Assembly: GCA_019722365.1 (NCBI GenBank)
Contig: JADFUC010001759.1
Span: 186,001-250,000, forward strand
Reading direction: 5' to 3'
DNA length: 64,000 bases
Source: Lithospermum erythrorhizon
Lineage: Eukaryota; Streptophyta; Magnoliopsida; Boraginales; Boraginaceae
A model generated the notes under the pieces. That model worked only from the letters and a program-made list of their open reading frames with translations. It ran no database searches and was not told where the DNA came from. The position numbers and the translations under genes are program-made. Shown here one piece after another: positions 23,261-34,719 of this stretch; position 1 is the stretch's first letter; every line of letters begins with the position of its first letter.

Positions 23261-26200
23261 GATATGATATGATATAGTGATATCAAGTTATAAGTGCTAA
23301 TTTCGTATATCAAGTGGTATAAATATTACATATTTTCTAAAAATGACAATTATTATAAATTAGATCCATTTTAACTTGTTATATCTTAAATTTTTATAAA
23401 AAAAAAATCAAAACTAGACAATCTTTATGAGCTCGAGGGAGTAATATATATACTAATCTATAATTAGGATTGATAGGCAATAAATAATTCACGAACAAAT
23501 AATATTTTATGTTAGTGCGTGAAGACTAATTACTAGAGAAGTCCGGATTATTCTAGAAGTCTAATCAGTTAAGAAAATGATTGGAGAACAAGAAAAGGAA
23601 AAGTGTATTACCTATTTGATACTTTTCTTGGAGAATAGTTAATTACTACGTGTAAGTAATTAATGTGACTTTTTCTTGAAGAGAAAGAAATTCCTTTAGA
23701 ATGATTAGTGAAATCTATAAATACCCTCTTCTTGTGTAGTAATTCTGGGTGAGATATCACCACCTCAAAGGTGAGGATTAAAGTAGAAAGATTTATGAGA
23801 GACTCAAAAAAGAAAAATATTCAGAGAGGCTTGTAATTGGATTTTTCTTATATCAGAGAAATATCCAATCAGAGATCTGTCTGTAGATTCGAGCGTATTA
23901 GCATATCAATCGCTAGATGGTAGATTCTGAAGTCTTCAGAACAATTATTCCTGAAAATTATTAATGATCTATAAGAAGTTAGACAGTATCACATTAAGAG
24001 CGAACCAGATAAATCTGTGGCTGTTTATTTTCGTAATTTATTTTTTCTGTTATTGTCATATTTGAATTAGTAGGTATCAATCCTGGTGGATCTTAGTAAT
24101 TGAGGTTATTGATGATACCACAATTATAGCTAATTACGGAGTACAATCCTACGTCATAGACATGACGGATCCGAAGTACATAAATTATGTACATCAGCGT
24201 AGATTCCTAACAATTGCTATCGAGCAGGTTTGGATGATTGAAAAGCTATTTAGATGTTGTATGATCAAGTTGCTAATGACGCTGACAAGACGCCAAGCCC
24301 TAGGTGCGACTAATACGGCGGAAGACGGAATCGTTTCTTGATTTGATTACGGAGCATCATATGTTGTCGTTTAAAGATTTTTGAAAGGTTCGCTCTCAAG
24401 ATGAAAGGTCCCCTGGAGATTTGTGATTTTGAGTGGTGCGAATTGGCATATCACTGTTATCGCCGGGCGTCTTGGTTGGGAAGGTTCATCGACAATGGAA
24501 GATTTCGTGGAGAAAATTGTGATACGGTTGATGTTTGTTTTCAGGTTTATCAAATGGTTCTACATGGAAGATCGAGGATTAGATTTATTGCCCGTGACCG
24601 ATGGACTAATCTTGTTCGTAATGGATTTCGGCAGAAGCTTAGGATCGCGAATTTATCGGGTCGGGCCAAAGGTCACGGCGAGCGACACACGGAAGCAATA
24701 AAGCCTGCTGATTTCGCTATGGATTCATCTGCATCGAAAAAATATGACGGAAGGTCATAAAGTGAAGTCCGGGCATTAAGAAGCAGGCCACGGAGGAATC
24801 GTAGTCTAAAAGGGTTCATGACACGTATCGAGGATCGCTTGGTGTGGACGGCTAGAAGAACTCAGCGAGATCGGTGTACAAAACCATGGATGGAAAAATC
24901 GACATGGTAGTTTCTTGGTGGTAGAAACGGTTGTCGTGGCAACATGGAGTTTCTCGGTGTTAGAAACGGTTTTGTTGTGGGTAAAGTCCTAGGTTGAAGT
25001 ATACAGATACTTTGAAGTTCTCAATCATGAGATGCAAACCTAAGCATATCATATTATCATCCCAGGTTACCACGCTGTCTAAAGACGCAGTAAGAGGGTC
25101 CCAACCTCTTAAGATAGAAGCAATCTAAAAATTGATTAACGAATGTGATTAAGTGGGAGTTGTCAGTCAACAAGAAAAAAGAGAAGAAGAGATTCATTAA
25201 TGACGAATCGGGATTTAGAGAATTTCCAAGGTACTGAGTAAGACTGCTAAGATCCGTAAGTAAAGAAAGAACATGGTGTTATTTGAATGTGGTGAAAATT
25301 CCAACAGGACAAAGAATTTGACTATGTCTCTTCGATAGTCAAGTTGGTGGCATTCAAGGTTGTTTTGTGGGACAGGAAAAATGTCTTGAAGTCAAGGATC
25401 AACTGTACCGGGAGTTCGGACGGTGAACTCGTAAAGTTAAGCCGCAGATTGAAGTTTGAAGACGGGCGATCCCGAAATTAGTTCAAGTGGGAGATTATTA
25501 ATAAGTGAAGACTAATTACTTTGTGAAAATCCGGATTCTAGAAGTCTAACTGCCATGAAATAATTGGGGAACAAGAAAATGAAAAAGTTGTATTACCTAT
25601 TTGATACTTTTTTGGAGAATAATTAATTACTACTGCAAGTAATTAACGGATTTTTCTTGGAAGAGAAAGTAATTCCTTTGGGAATGATTAGTAAACCTAT
25701 AAATATCCTCTTTGTAGTAATTTGTATATCACCACCTCAAAGATTTAGAATTAAATAGAGAGATGGCGAGAGACTCAAAAGAAAAATATTCGTGAGGCTT
25801 GTAATCGGGGTTTTCATGTCTACGTAGAAAACACTCAATCGGTAGATCTCAGGTTCGTGAGATTTGAATGTACAACATTAATCCAATGCTAGATGGTAGA
25901 ATAAGTTCTAAGTCTTGTAACAATTATTCCTGAGATTATTAGTGACCGCATCAAAATGATTAGCCACATCGGCGCGAACTGTGATAAATCTTCAAGTGGC
26001 TTGGCTTCCGTAATTTATTCTTTCTGTTATTGTCATATCTGAATTAGTGTGTATCAATCCTGGTGATCTTAGTAATTGATGATACCACAATTATCACTAA
26101 TTACGGAGTACAATCCTACGTTGTATATCCTAGGCGGGATCCGAGTTAATGTCAATTATGAGATTGTTAATAGTGATGTAGGATTCCTAACATTTTATAC

Positions 26201-29040
26201 TTAATCATATAATAGACTAATGGTGTTAATTTTATTTGAAAAGAAAATACTTTAATTTTTTTCAATTGAAAAATAAACGAATAGTGTAAACGTACTATTA
26301 TTCATATTGAAGTATGAGAATTGGACATACCATATTTGGATGGATTATTAAGGATGTCACCGATGGCACCATATACATTTCCGTATACAAAAATTGATCC
26401 AGGATGTGTGCCATTGTTCATATAATCTACAAGTTTTACAAGCCCTTGATTGAAGAACCCCAACATTTGGTTTACATTATCAACACATCTCCCAGGATCA
26501 TGTTTTGATGTGGCTAATTGGTTAGGAATGCATCCAAGCGGACCTATTCCTACTAGCAAAAACTTTCTTAATCCTACACTGTATAGAGCCTGCACCATCA
26601 AATACCAATTAATACATTTAATAATATATGTTGTTAGAGGATTGGTGTAGTAGTTATTGATTTCACTCGTAACAATGAATTATTAATATAGGTTAAGGTA
26701 TCACAACATCATTTTAGAAAAGATAATATATGTTTAAATTCAACTAATTAAGATCCTCAACTTTGAATTTAATCAATGACTAAAACCGCACCTTTTATAG
26801 AATTGAATGCATTACTGACATCACTTATGCTAAAAATATAAAATCAACAACAACATAATTTTTAAAAAGAATGACTATACAAAAATCGTTATCAGAATTA
26901 TATTTTTCAAACAATTGCATGACGACTTAATTTGCTCTCTAACAATTCCTCCACTGTATCTAATATATAGGAGTATACATTACAAATTTATGGAGTATAC
27001 ATTACAACTTAATACTCCTTTCATCCTAATTTGTGTTCACTTCTTCAAAGGAAATCCCATTATTGGTTCCTTCACCTTAATAAATTTAGTAATATAAATG
27101 GAGGAAAAACAAGATATGTGAGAGGAGTTTGAAATTTTCTATGCAAAACTAAAGTGGTTTTACAAATTGAAAGGAAGGAGTATATAATTTAGACATTGCA
27201 GATACATACTAATGAGCTACCTAGTGGTTATAAGAGATTGGCAAATTCTGAAGAATTATAATTATAGCTTGTGGTATAAAGAAAGGGTAAAAGATAATTG
27301 TTGATGTAGTCGTTGCTCCCTAACACCATTATTGCTATAGACCTTGAAAGATATTGATTGAGATCTCGTCCACTCATCATTGTTCTTAACTGACTCAATG
27401 AATTCTCAAAATTTATCACTTGTCGACTCAAAGGAAATCGATCTCCCTGCATCAATTAAAAAAAATGAATCTAATATATTTAATATAAAAATTGTTGTTT
27501 GGTATATAATATGAATGGCTTGTTCTGATCTCCATTAAACAATACTCTGCTCCAATTGCATTTACTTGTTAACCTAGGTTGTTATATATTTTGGTTATTA
27601 ATACTTGTCATTTTACAATTTTAATATAATTTTTTCAACCTATTTTTCCTTTAATTTTCTATCCCTATTAAGTACACAATTTGTTAAATGTATTAAATTT
27701 TTATGGATTTGTTCTCTTCATTTCTATTCTCTAATTTGTAATTCTAATAAATAAATTAAATGATTATCTTCATCTAATTGGAATGATAGTAGTATGTGAT
27801 GGAAATTAAAAATATTAAATATATGCACCAGATAGATTACAATCATTTGATTAATTAAAGAGTGGTTTAAATTATTAAATGTTAGTAATTTTTTGTGTCA
27901 TTCTCCCTTAAATAAATGTAGTACCTACACAATCACTTGACTAATTAAAAAGGAGTTTACATGTAAAATTCTATTAATTCTTAATTAATGTATAAATAAT
28001 TAGGATGACAAGTAAATGATACCAGAGGAAGTATATGTTTTACTACTATTTAGAAAAAAGGCATTCATTATATAGTTATTACATAGTAGAAACGGAAAAG
28101 ACTTTGTATTTTTCTAGTTCTTTTGAAAAAATAAAAGTAAGTTGATAAAATAGTAAACTGATACATACAAAATGTTGTCCGCTTTCATCAAGGATGCCAC
28201 CAGCAGCAGAAGCATAATTAACTCCCCCCAGAATCCTAGATCCAGATGTTGCAGGATTAGCGAACGGAGGGGGAGACGGAACACCTAATAACTTGGCTGT
28301 AAATAATAAGAACTTATGCATTATTAAATAAATTTGCTGCCCTATGTTATGAATATGAAATTTTCGAATTAACATATCATGATCCTCAAAATAAAGTTAT
28401 GTTTATGACAATTTCCTATTAACATATCACTATTTGTATTTATATTTTTTAGTGCATCCACATATATATTAATAATCTTATTATATACGGAGTACTTTTC
28501 TTTACTGAAATCCGTATCTTAGTGATCAAATTTCATATGATAGTTGAGTAGTTATTTGTATTGTTATATCATGCCATCTTGTACATTACGGAGTATTATA
28601 TATTGAATTGATAAGTAAAAACAATAAATTAATTTTGTTTACTATATAATCTTTTTATTATATAATATATAACATGGATTAAACCGATTAATAATTCAAA
28701 ATGCATTAGAACACACAAAAAGATATTAACTTGAAAATATCGATCATAATATGAGAAGATGAATAATGGAATGTAGAGAAATTCCAAAAATGTTACCTAG
28801 GAGGTCAATAACAGTCTCTCCATTAGAAAATCTACCAGTTGGACCTCTAAAATCAATCCCATATGGATAATAATTAGCTTTAGCAAATGAGTTGAGGTCA
28901 TTATTATTTCCATTATCAACTAAGGAATCTCCGAAAACAAACATAGCAGGCACCGTAGGGGGAGGTGAGCCCTTAACATTATATAAGTAGTGTAGCAAAA
29001 AACAGAACATAGTAAACCATAAACAACAAAAATTCACCAT
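22942..29040 (-). CDS. GDSL esterase/lipase, five exons, exon 3 disrupted
   Basis: The exons are 29040-28797, 28296-28169, 27446-27221, 26589-26331 and 23168-22942. Exon 1 gives a signal peptide (about residues 1-24) and the block I motif FVFGDSLVDNGNN with the nucleophile Ser39. Exon 2 has NYASAAGGI with the oxyanion Gly. Exon 3 has GSNDY with the oxyanion Asn. Exon 4 has GIGPLGCIPNQ. Exon 5 has WDAFHPT with the catalytic Asp and His, and ends QQMALLNF. Family members are secreted acyl or ester hydrolases of about 360 residues. Exon 3 contains an in-frame TAA (27230-27228) just before its only plausible donor. The donor phase also does not fit exon 4, and about ten residues normally found between FANLL and ALYS are absent. 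Without repair by unusual splicing the product stops at residue 196. Intron 4 (3.2 kb) contains a Copia-type insertion. Confidence 0.85.
23221..23256. repeat. (TA)18 microsatellite
   Basis: This is an uninterrupted TA run of 36 nt in intron 4 of the GDSL gene, 53 bp inside the exon 5 acceptor. Confidence 0.95.
23510..24212 (+). repeat. 5' LTR of the intronic Copia-type element
   Basis: It starts TGTTAG and ends CCTAACA, a short inverted terminal pair, and is a direct repeat of 25496-26192. Confidence 0.85.
25496..26192 (+). repeat. 3' LTR of the intronic Copia-type element
   Basis: It follows the polypurine tract and ends CCTAACA, immediately before the right TTTTA duplication. Confidence 0.85.
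27015..27180. mobile_element. Stowaway-like MITE in GDSL intron 3
   Basis: The ends are CTCCTTTCATCCTAATTTG and CAAATTGAAAGGAAGGAG, an inverted pair. TA flanks both sides (27013-27014 and 27181-27182). It is 166 bp long with an AT-rich core. Confidence 0.7.
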
Positions 29041-29442
29041 CTTTGTAAAGAAACCTCTTGTTAATTTTTTTCCATCAACAAAACTTAGTTATATAATACA
29101 TACTATAAAAAAGAATGATGAACATAGATGGGAACATGAAAATTCTCGTGCTGGTTGCTCGAGAATAATGAGAATAGTAAGTGTGAAACATGATGGGAAA
29201 ACATATTTTTTGTGTTTTTCTTTTATAAAATGACTTGTATTATGTAAGAAAATTACATTAAATTAATAATTATTAATTGATTAATCAAGACTCGTTGTTT
29301 CCTACTTTTAGCCACTACTTTTGGATTTAATTCAAATTTGTTAACTAATTCATTTGTTTGAATGTGAGTTGCACTTCACATGTGATGTAATGAGAAAAGT
29401 ATAGACTCATAGAATGGTATTTGATCCATCCATATTAAAAGG

Positions 29443-30401
29443 AGTTAATTGTCAATTTGGTTCAGATAGTAAAAACAAGTTGCAGTTTAGTCTCATATAA
29501 TTAGAATGTTGCATATTAGTCCCTGAAAGTTAGGGGTGCATATGGTTCGGTTTGGGCGGTTTTTGACATATTTTCAAACCGATCCGACATAAGCGGTTTT
29601 TAAAAATTCAAAACCATAATCGACTTATTCAATATCTAAACCATGCGGTTTGGTTTTAGCGGTTTTGCAGTTTGGTTTGGGCGGTTTTAAATGCATAAAT
29701 TATTAATTATCAAAAAATATATGTGTAACTTCACTAATTAAAAATCAATACTAATTCTTTAATATTTAAAGAAAGTCACCTCAAATATTGTTTAATTCTT
29801 GCATCCAATAGCAATAACAAAAAATATTCAAAAATTCAGCATCTAGTGAAAATAAATCGAGTGACACTCTAATATTGAAAATAAATAAGAAATTATGAAG
29901 TAGTATTGTAGTACAAAACTACTAATAATCTACTTAATATCGATCGTGTAGTGGAGGACCAATGATGATGTGTAATGTACTTATGTAGGGTTAGATTTTA
30001 GCTTTATATTATTTATTGTTATTTAATGACTATTTTAATTCTTAATTATCTTATTATATTTATTAAATGACTGTTCGGTTCAATTTTTGGTGGTTTATTA
30101 AAATGGCAAACCGAAAGCAAACCAATTAATATAAAATTAAAAAAAATCAAAACCAAAACCCAATCAAATATTTTTAAATCTAACATATCGGTACGAATTG
30201 AATTGGTTTTGGAGGTTCGCTGGTTTGACTACGAAAGTAAAAAATGTTGTAGTATGGTTCCTGAAAGAATAGGTACAAATGTTCAATATTTTTCATTTTC
30301 GGGGACTATACTGCAACACTTATGCCACTTTCAGGAATTAATCTGTAACAATAAAGTGAAACTTAAATCCCACTATCTGAAATTAAATTCACAATTACTT
30401 C
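29443..30401. mobile_element. TIR element with target duplication, interrupted by another repeat
   Basis: The left arm begins AGTTAATTGTCAATTTGG and includes TTCAGATAG and GTTGCAGTTTAGT. The right arm is its inverted copy, ending CACAATTACTTC. The flanks are TATTAAAAGG (29433-29442) and TATTAAAAAGG (30402-30412), a 10-11 bp duplication in the Mutator range. Its centre is occupied by the element at 29532-30228. Confidence 0.7.
29532..30228. mobile_element. hAT-like MITE nested in the TIR element
   Basis: It starts TAGGGGTGCATATGGTTCGG, the standard form of plant hAT MITE ends, and is rich in GCGGTTT(T/G)GG near the left and in AAACCG/AACCAA motifs near the right. The right terminus is degraded, and no 8-bp duplication is clear. 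Confidence 0.5.
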
Positions 30402-30467
30402 TATTAAAAAGGTCTAGATATTTATTATTTAAGGAACAAAATTTTCTGTTAATAATACTACTTATAT

Positions 30468-30952
30468 AATAAATTTAGGGTTAGTAAATGATCACATGTT
30501 TGCTAAATATTTTCGGTCGATCGTCCATGTTTTAAGGCGTTAACATCGATCACCATCTTTTAAAATGTTAGATCAATGCTTAATTCCATACATGATTAGC
30601 ACATGACATATCATTAAGGATATTTGATCAAGATTGTTTTTTTTAATTGATTTTTTATTTTGGAATTATAAAGAATTTTGGCTTTGGTGGTTAGTAAGGT
30701 TGCGGATGAAGGAGAGGTGCTATTTTGTTTATTAAGTTTTATTTTTTAAAGAATTATAGTTAATGAAGTAAATTACCAAAATATCCTTAATGATATGTCA
30801 TGTGCTAATCATGTGCGGAATTGGGTGATTAACTGGAATATTTTGTAAGATAGGTAATCAACAAGAACGTTTTAAAATATGGATGATTGACTGAAAATAT
30901 TTAGCAAACATAGGTGATTTTTGTAGTCATTAACCGTTAAATTTAATATTTA
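30468..30952. mobile_element. Inverted-repeat MITE (foldback type)
   Basis: The two arms of about 150-170 bp are inverted copies. Left phrases GTTTGCTAAATATTTTC and ATGATTAGCACATGACATAT are mirrored on the right. The short core (about 30620-30770) is AT-rich. This is independent of the neighbouring TIR element. Confidence 0.75.
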
Positions 30953-31304
30953 AATGATTAGATACAACATTCTAATTATTATTGTGTACAAAAATTTATA
31001 TTAAGAAATAATTAAATTGAAAGTATTTTCATGAATATAATGTCTCATTACTTTGGAAGCATGAGTATTTTATCCATAATAGTTCGTACTTAAGAATGTT
31101 CACAACAACTCCATAAAAAGTACATCAATGAAGAACAAATACTCATAATTTATAGGAAACTTATGAATAACTCAATTTTTAACAACAGAAGTGGGAGTCT
31201 AAATAATTCTTTGGCCCAAAATTTATGAAATGTTTGGAGCCTTACGAATGAAACAAATATATTGATCTCATTTCAGGGCCATAAACCCTTAATATGAGCT
31301 CGAA
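30953..31304. other. Intergenic AT-rich stretch
   Basis: Nothing recognisable was found between the foldback MITE and the hAT element. Confidence 0.4.
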
Positions 31305-31983
31305 TAGTCGCTGGCAAAAGCGAACGGGCGGGCCAGCGCTGAGCCGGGCGGCCCCGTAACTATGTTCGGCCGGTCAGAGCCCGTTAAAGAACCGGTCGGG
31401 CGGTCGTTAAAGAATACTCGACCCTATTGATTCGAGGCCCGTGTCGAGGCGGCGTGAAATGCCGTTGAATTACAGCGATGCGTTTTATTGTCTGAAGCGG
31501 TATACCGTTTATAGTAAGCGGTACGATGTCGCCGCCGGATATATAGCAGCTCTTCTGACATACGTGTATGCCGTTTGGACATTAGCGGTACCGGCGTTAA
31601 AGTCAAAGGCTATTTTTATGATTTGTATGATCGGCGGGGTACGTTAGAGTCAACGGTACAGCGTTTGGTGTAAAGTGGTACCGTTCATCTAAGCGGTACC
31701 CGTTTTAACCTGCCGATATCATTAGCCATTTCACCAAAACTCGAAATGAAGAAGTCTATAAAGGCAACCTCCACTTCATTTCTTAACTTCACTTGATCAT
31801 TCTTAAGCAATATCAAATAAATAAGAATCACTTTCGGAAAGCGATTACAATATTCATTACTTGTGGTTTTGGGCTTATTTAAATTCTGATCAAGTGAATC
31901 AGCCAATCTTACGCTTTGCTCCGTGCGATCCGGCATTATCTATCAACTTTTTATAGAATTTTGATATTTGTTCTTCTTAATTA

Positions 31984-33963
31984 ATGGCATCAAAGCGTAA
32001 CCTTGGTAAAGTATTCAAAGTGATAGATGCGGTATGTCTATTGATTTGTTAATTTAGAGGATGATAATCGTATGGATGAACTACCATTATAACTCTCAAT
32101 CCAGTGCTCAAGGTTCTACTATTGAGGAAAAAACTTCATGGATTTAGAAATATTTTCATGGAGACCGGTAAGCAAGCGGCAACTTGTTTAAATTGTAAAA
32201 TTACTCTATCATGGAAAGCGGGTAGGAGTAAAGGGAGCCGGTCATGCTTTGCTAGGCAACTTAAGTGGTCATAAGATCACTAAAGATAGTAGTGGGGAGG
32301 GTGGTACACAAGGAACTATTGATACCCAAACCGGCAAAAACTTTTTTTTTAGTATTTTGGCTTATAGGATTGAAACTATGAAATTTGTAATCGGTAGTTC
32401 TTTGCCTTTTAATCATTGTGATGGATGGCGTTTCACTAAATGGATTCAAAATGTCGTTAATCCCCGAGCAATACGTATCCCTCGGTCTACTTTACGAAAC
32501 TATGCTTTTAAATATTTTAAAGTGAAGAGATGCTTCTAGATAAAACTCTTATGAATTTACTTATGTTTGACTAGTGATATTGGTGTCTTTTGGATTTTGA
32601 TATAATGTGTGTAACGTGTCATTGGATTGATCATGATTAGATTAACACAAAGGAGAAATTATATATTTTAGATCGGTGCTAAACATATAGCAATATTCAA
32701 ATTTCGGAAGGTATACTCGCGTGTCAATGATTACAAATGTTTTGAATAGGATTGCTTCAATTTCATTTGATAATCGTCCGCTAATAACGTATCAATTGAA
32801 AAATTAAAGATGCCTATTAAGCGATTTTGAAGTGAATTTTTTCATGTTAGATGTTTATGTCCGTCCTTGATTAGTTGCTAAAGATGGAATAAAAGTTGTT
32901 TGGGATTAGTTTATTTTGCGATTAGTAAGGCCGTTAATTTTGTTGTTAATGGCGGGGTTAGAAGACATGAATATAAAAAATTGGTTGAGAACTTGGAAGA
33001 AGTTTAAAAAAATTAATTTTGGATTGTGATCTTTAGATGGAACTCGAAACTACGATCTCTTAGTTAGATTGCATATATGTATAAGGATGAAATTACAACA
33101 TTTTTATGGTACGTACTCCCATTGGTGAATATTATCCCCCACTCACATATAATAATTGGAAATATTCTTATGAATTACTTAAGTTTCTTAGTAAATTTTA
33201 AAGATTATCTGCAAGTTTTTTATTTCCAGTATAGGCAAGATATTCATCTTTGCTTTAGAATGTATTAATTTAATCTTTCCATTCATATGACTAAACATAG
33301 AGATGGTTATGTTGTTAGAGATATGGTTCCGAATATAGAAGAGAAGTTTTTAAAACATTTTCATCCTATACCCATGCATATACAATTGGTATAATCTTGG
33401 ATCCTAACGCTAAATTAAGTCATTTTAATTTCTATGTGAAATCATATTATGAAGCATTAGTACCCTTTAATCCCGAACTAAAGATTTTTGATGTTCAAAA
33501 ATGGAAAGATGGAATTAGAAACGTATATATATAACATGTATAGTAAATATCAATCAAGGTATGGACAAAGGTAAAAGACTAGCCTCACAGTAGTGGAACA
33601 AGTTTAATGTGCCCATTAGGAGATTAAGATACGAAGTCAACATGATCACCTAAGGAATGCTTTACAATTATTAGGTAACACTAATCCAATCGCTCCACAA
33701 GACACTAATGAGTTAACTCAATATTTAACTACTAACTTTGAATTGAGTCAATATAATGATAATAATCCTTTTGATATATTAAAATGGTGGGCGAGTAAGG
33801 AAGCATTGTTTCCGGTATTGTCTAAGATGGCAAAAGAAATATTTTCTATACCTATGTCTACAATAGCTAGTGAATCCGCATTTAGCATGGCGAAGCTCAA
33901 TCACAGCTCAAAGGCAGTCAAGACTTACAAGCTCGTGATTGAGTATGTGTTTATCAAGGATTG
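31984..33963 (+). pseudogene. hAT transposase (copy 2), frameshifted
   Basis: The likely start is MASKR at 31984. Next comes a BED-like zinc finger with CLNC and later His residues (about 32180-32270). A block around 32380-32520 reads SSLPFNHCDGWRFTKWIQN. The remainder is broken until the C-terminal hAT dimerisation domain (33743-33960), with ILKWWASKEALFPVLSKMA and IPMSTIASESAFSMA. Several frame changes and stops separate these, so it is inactive. Transposases of this type bind the element ends and cut and paste the element. Confidence 0.85.
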
Positions 33964-34259
33964 AATGACCTTGAACTATAGGATGCAAGATAAGGATACA
34001 ACTACGTGGAAGGAAAGGGAAAAGATTTGTTCGCTTGATCTTAGTAACATTGAGGAAGGGAGTGGAAGTAGATAAAGAGAACAACCTGATAAGAAATACA
34101 CTCCGACAAGAAGAATAAAGAAGATGAAATAGTGTATGATGATTAGATTTGTATAGTTTTTATAATTTTGATTGAATGTATGAAACTAGTAGCAATCTCT
34201 GGCCTTGATTTTAGCGTAACGGCTCAATAATAAAATATCTATTTTGTTTCTTTTACATT

Positions 34260-34560
34260 TTCGATACCTTTAAATGGAATTAAAACGGCATACCATTGCA
34301 CCATTAACGGTACCACGTTATACCTAAGCGATAGTATCGTTCTTCAATATGATACCCGTTTAAGTTATTAAGCGACATGTACATTACAGCAAATTCGCTT
34401 ATTACCGTTTCATAACCAACGGCCCTTGGTTAATTGCTTTAAATCAATTACCGTGTCTATGAAAGCGGTACCAAGTTGAACTTAAAAATTCCTAAACTTT
34501 ACGTAAGTGAAGCATTGGTACAAAATCAAGCGGTGCAGCGTTTATATCGGATAGAGGTTT
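34260..34560. repeat. GGTACC-type subterminal motifs, hAT copy 2
   Basis: GGCATACCATTGC, ACGGTACCACGTT, GCGATAGTATCG and GCGGTACCA recur in both orientations. Matching motifs lie left of the transposase at 31490-31710 (for example GCGGTATACCG and GCGGTACCGGCG). Confidence 0.55.
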
Positions 34561-34719
34561 GATAGGCGCGATTTTTGAACTTTCTTTACCAAATTATTAA
34601 CTTAATTTACATGCTTTGTCTCGCGAATTCTCTTCAAATTTCTTAAATTAAGCCTCATACCAACCCATAAACTTCTTTTATACTCTCCATTTGCAAATAT
34701 ATTGTTCAATTTAAAAAAA

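Larger units (their letters stand above)
23510..26192 (+). mobile_element. Copia-type non-autonomous LTR retrotransposon in GDSL intron 4
   Basis: The LTRs lie at 23510-24212 (703 nt) and 25496-26192 (697 nt). The 5' LTR runs from TG to CA; the 3' LTR start is mutated. The element is flanked by the exact 5-bp duplication TTTTA at 23505-23509 and 26193-26197. A degraded Met primer-binding site (TTGCTATCGAGCAGG) follows the 5' LTR. A polypurine tract AAGTGGGAGAT precedes the 3' LTR, in the form typical of Copia. The 1.28 kb interior has no gag or pol motif. It is oriented opposite to the host gene. The LTRs differ at many sites, so the insertion is not recent. Confidence 0.85.

Noticed and set aside
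24371..24760. Frames inside the intronic Copia-type element
   Set aside because: None contains gag, protease, integrase or reverse-transcriptase motifs, and the plus and minus frames overlap the same bases.
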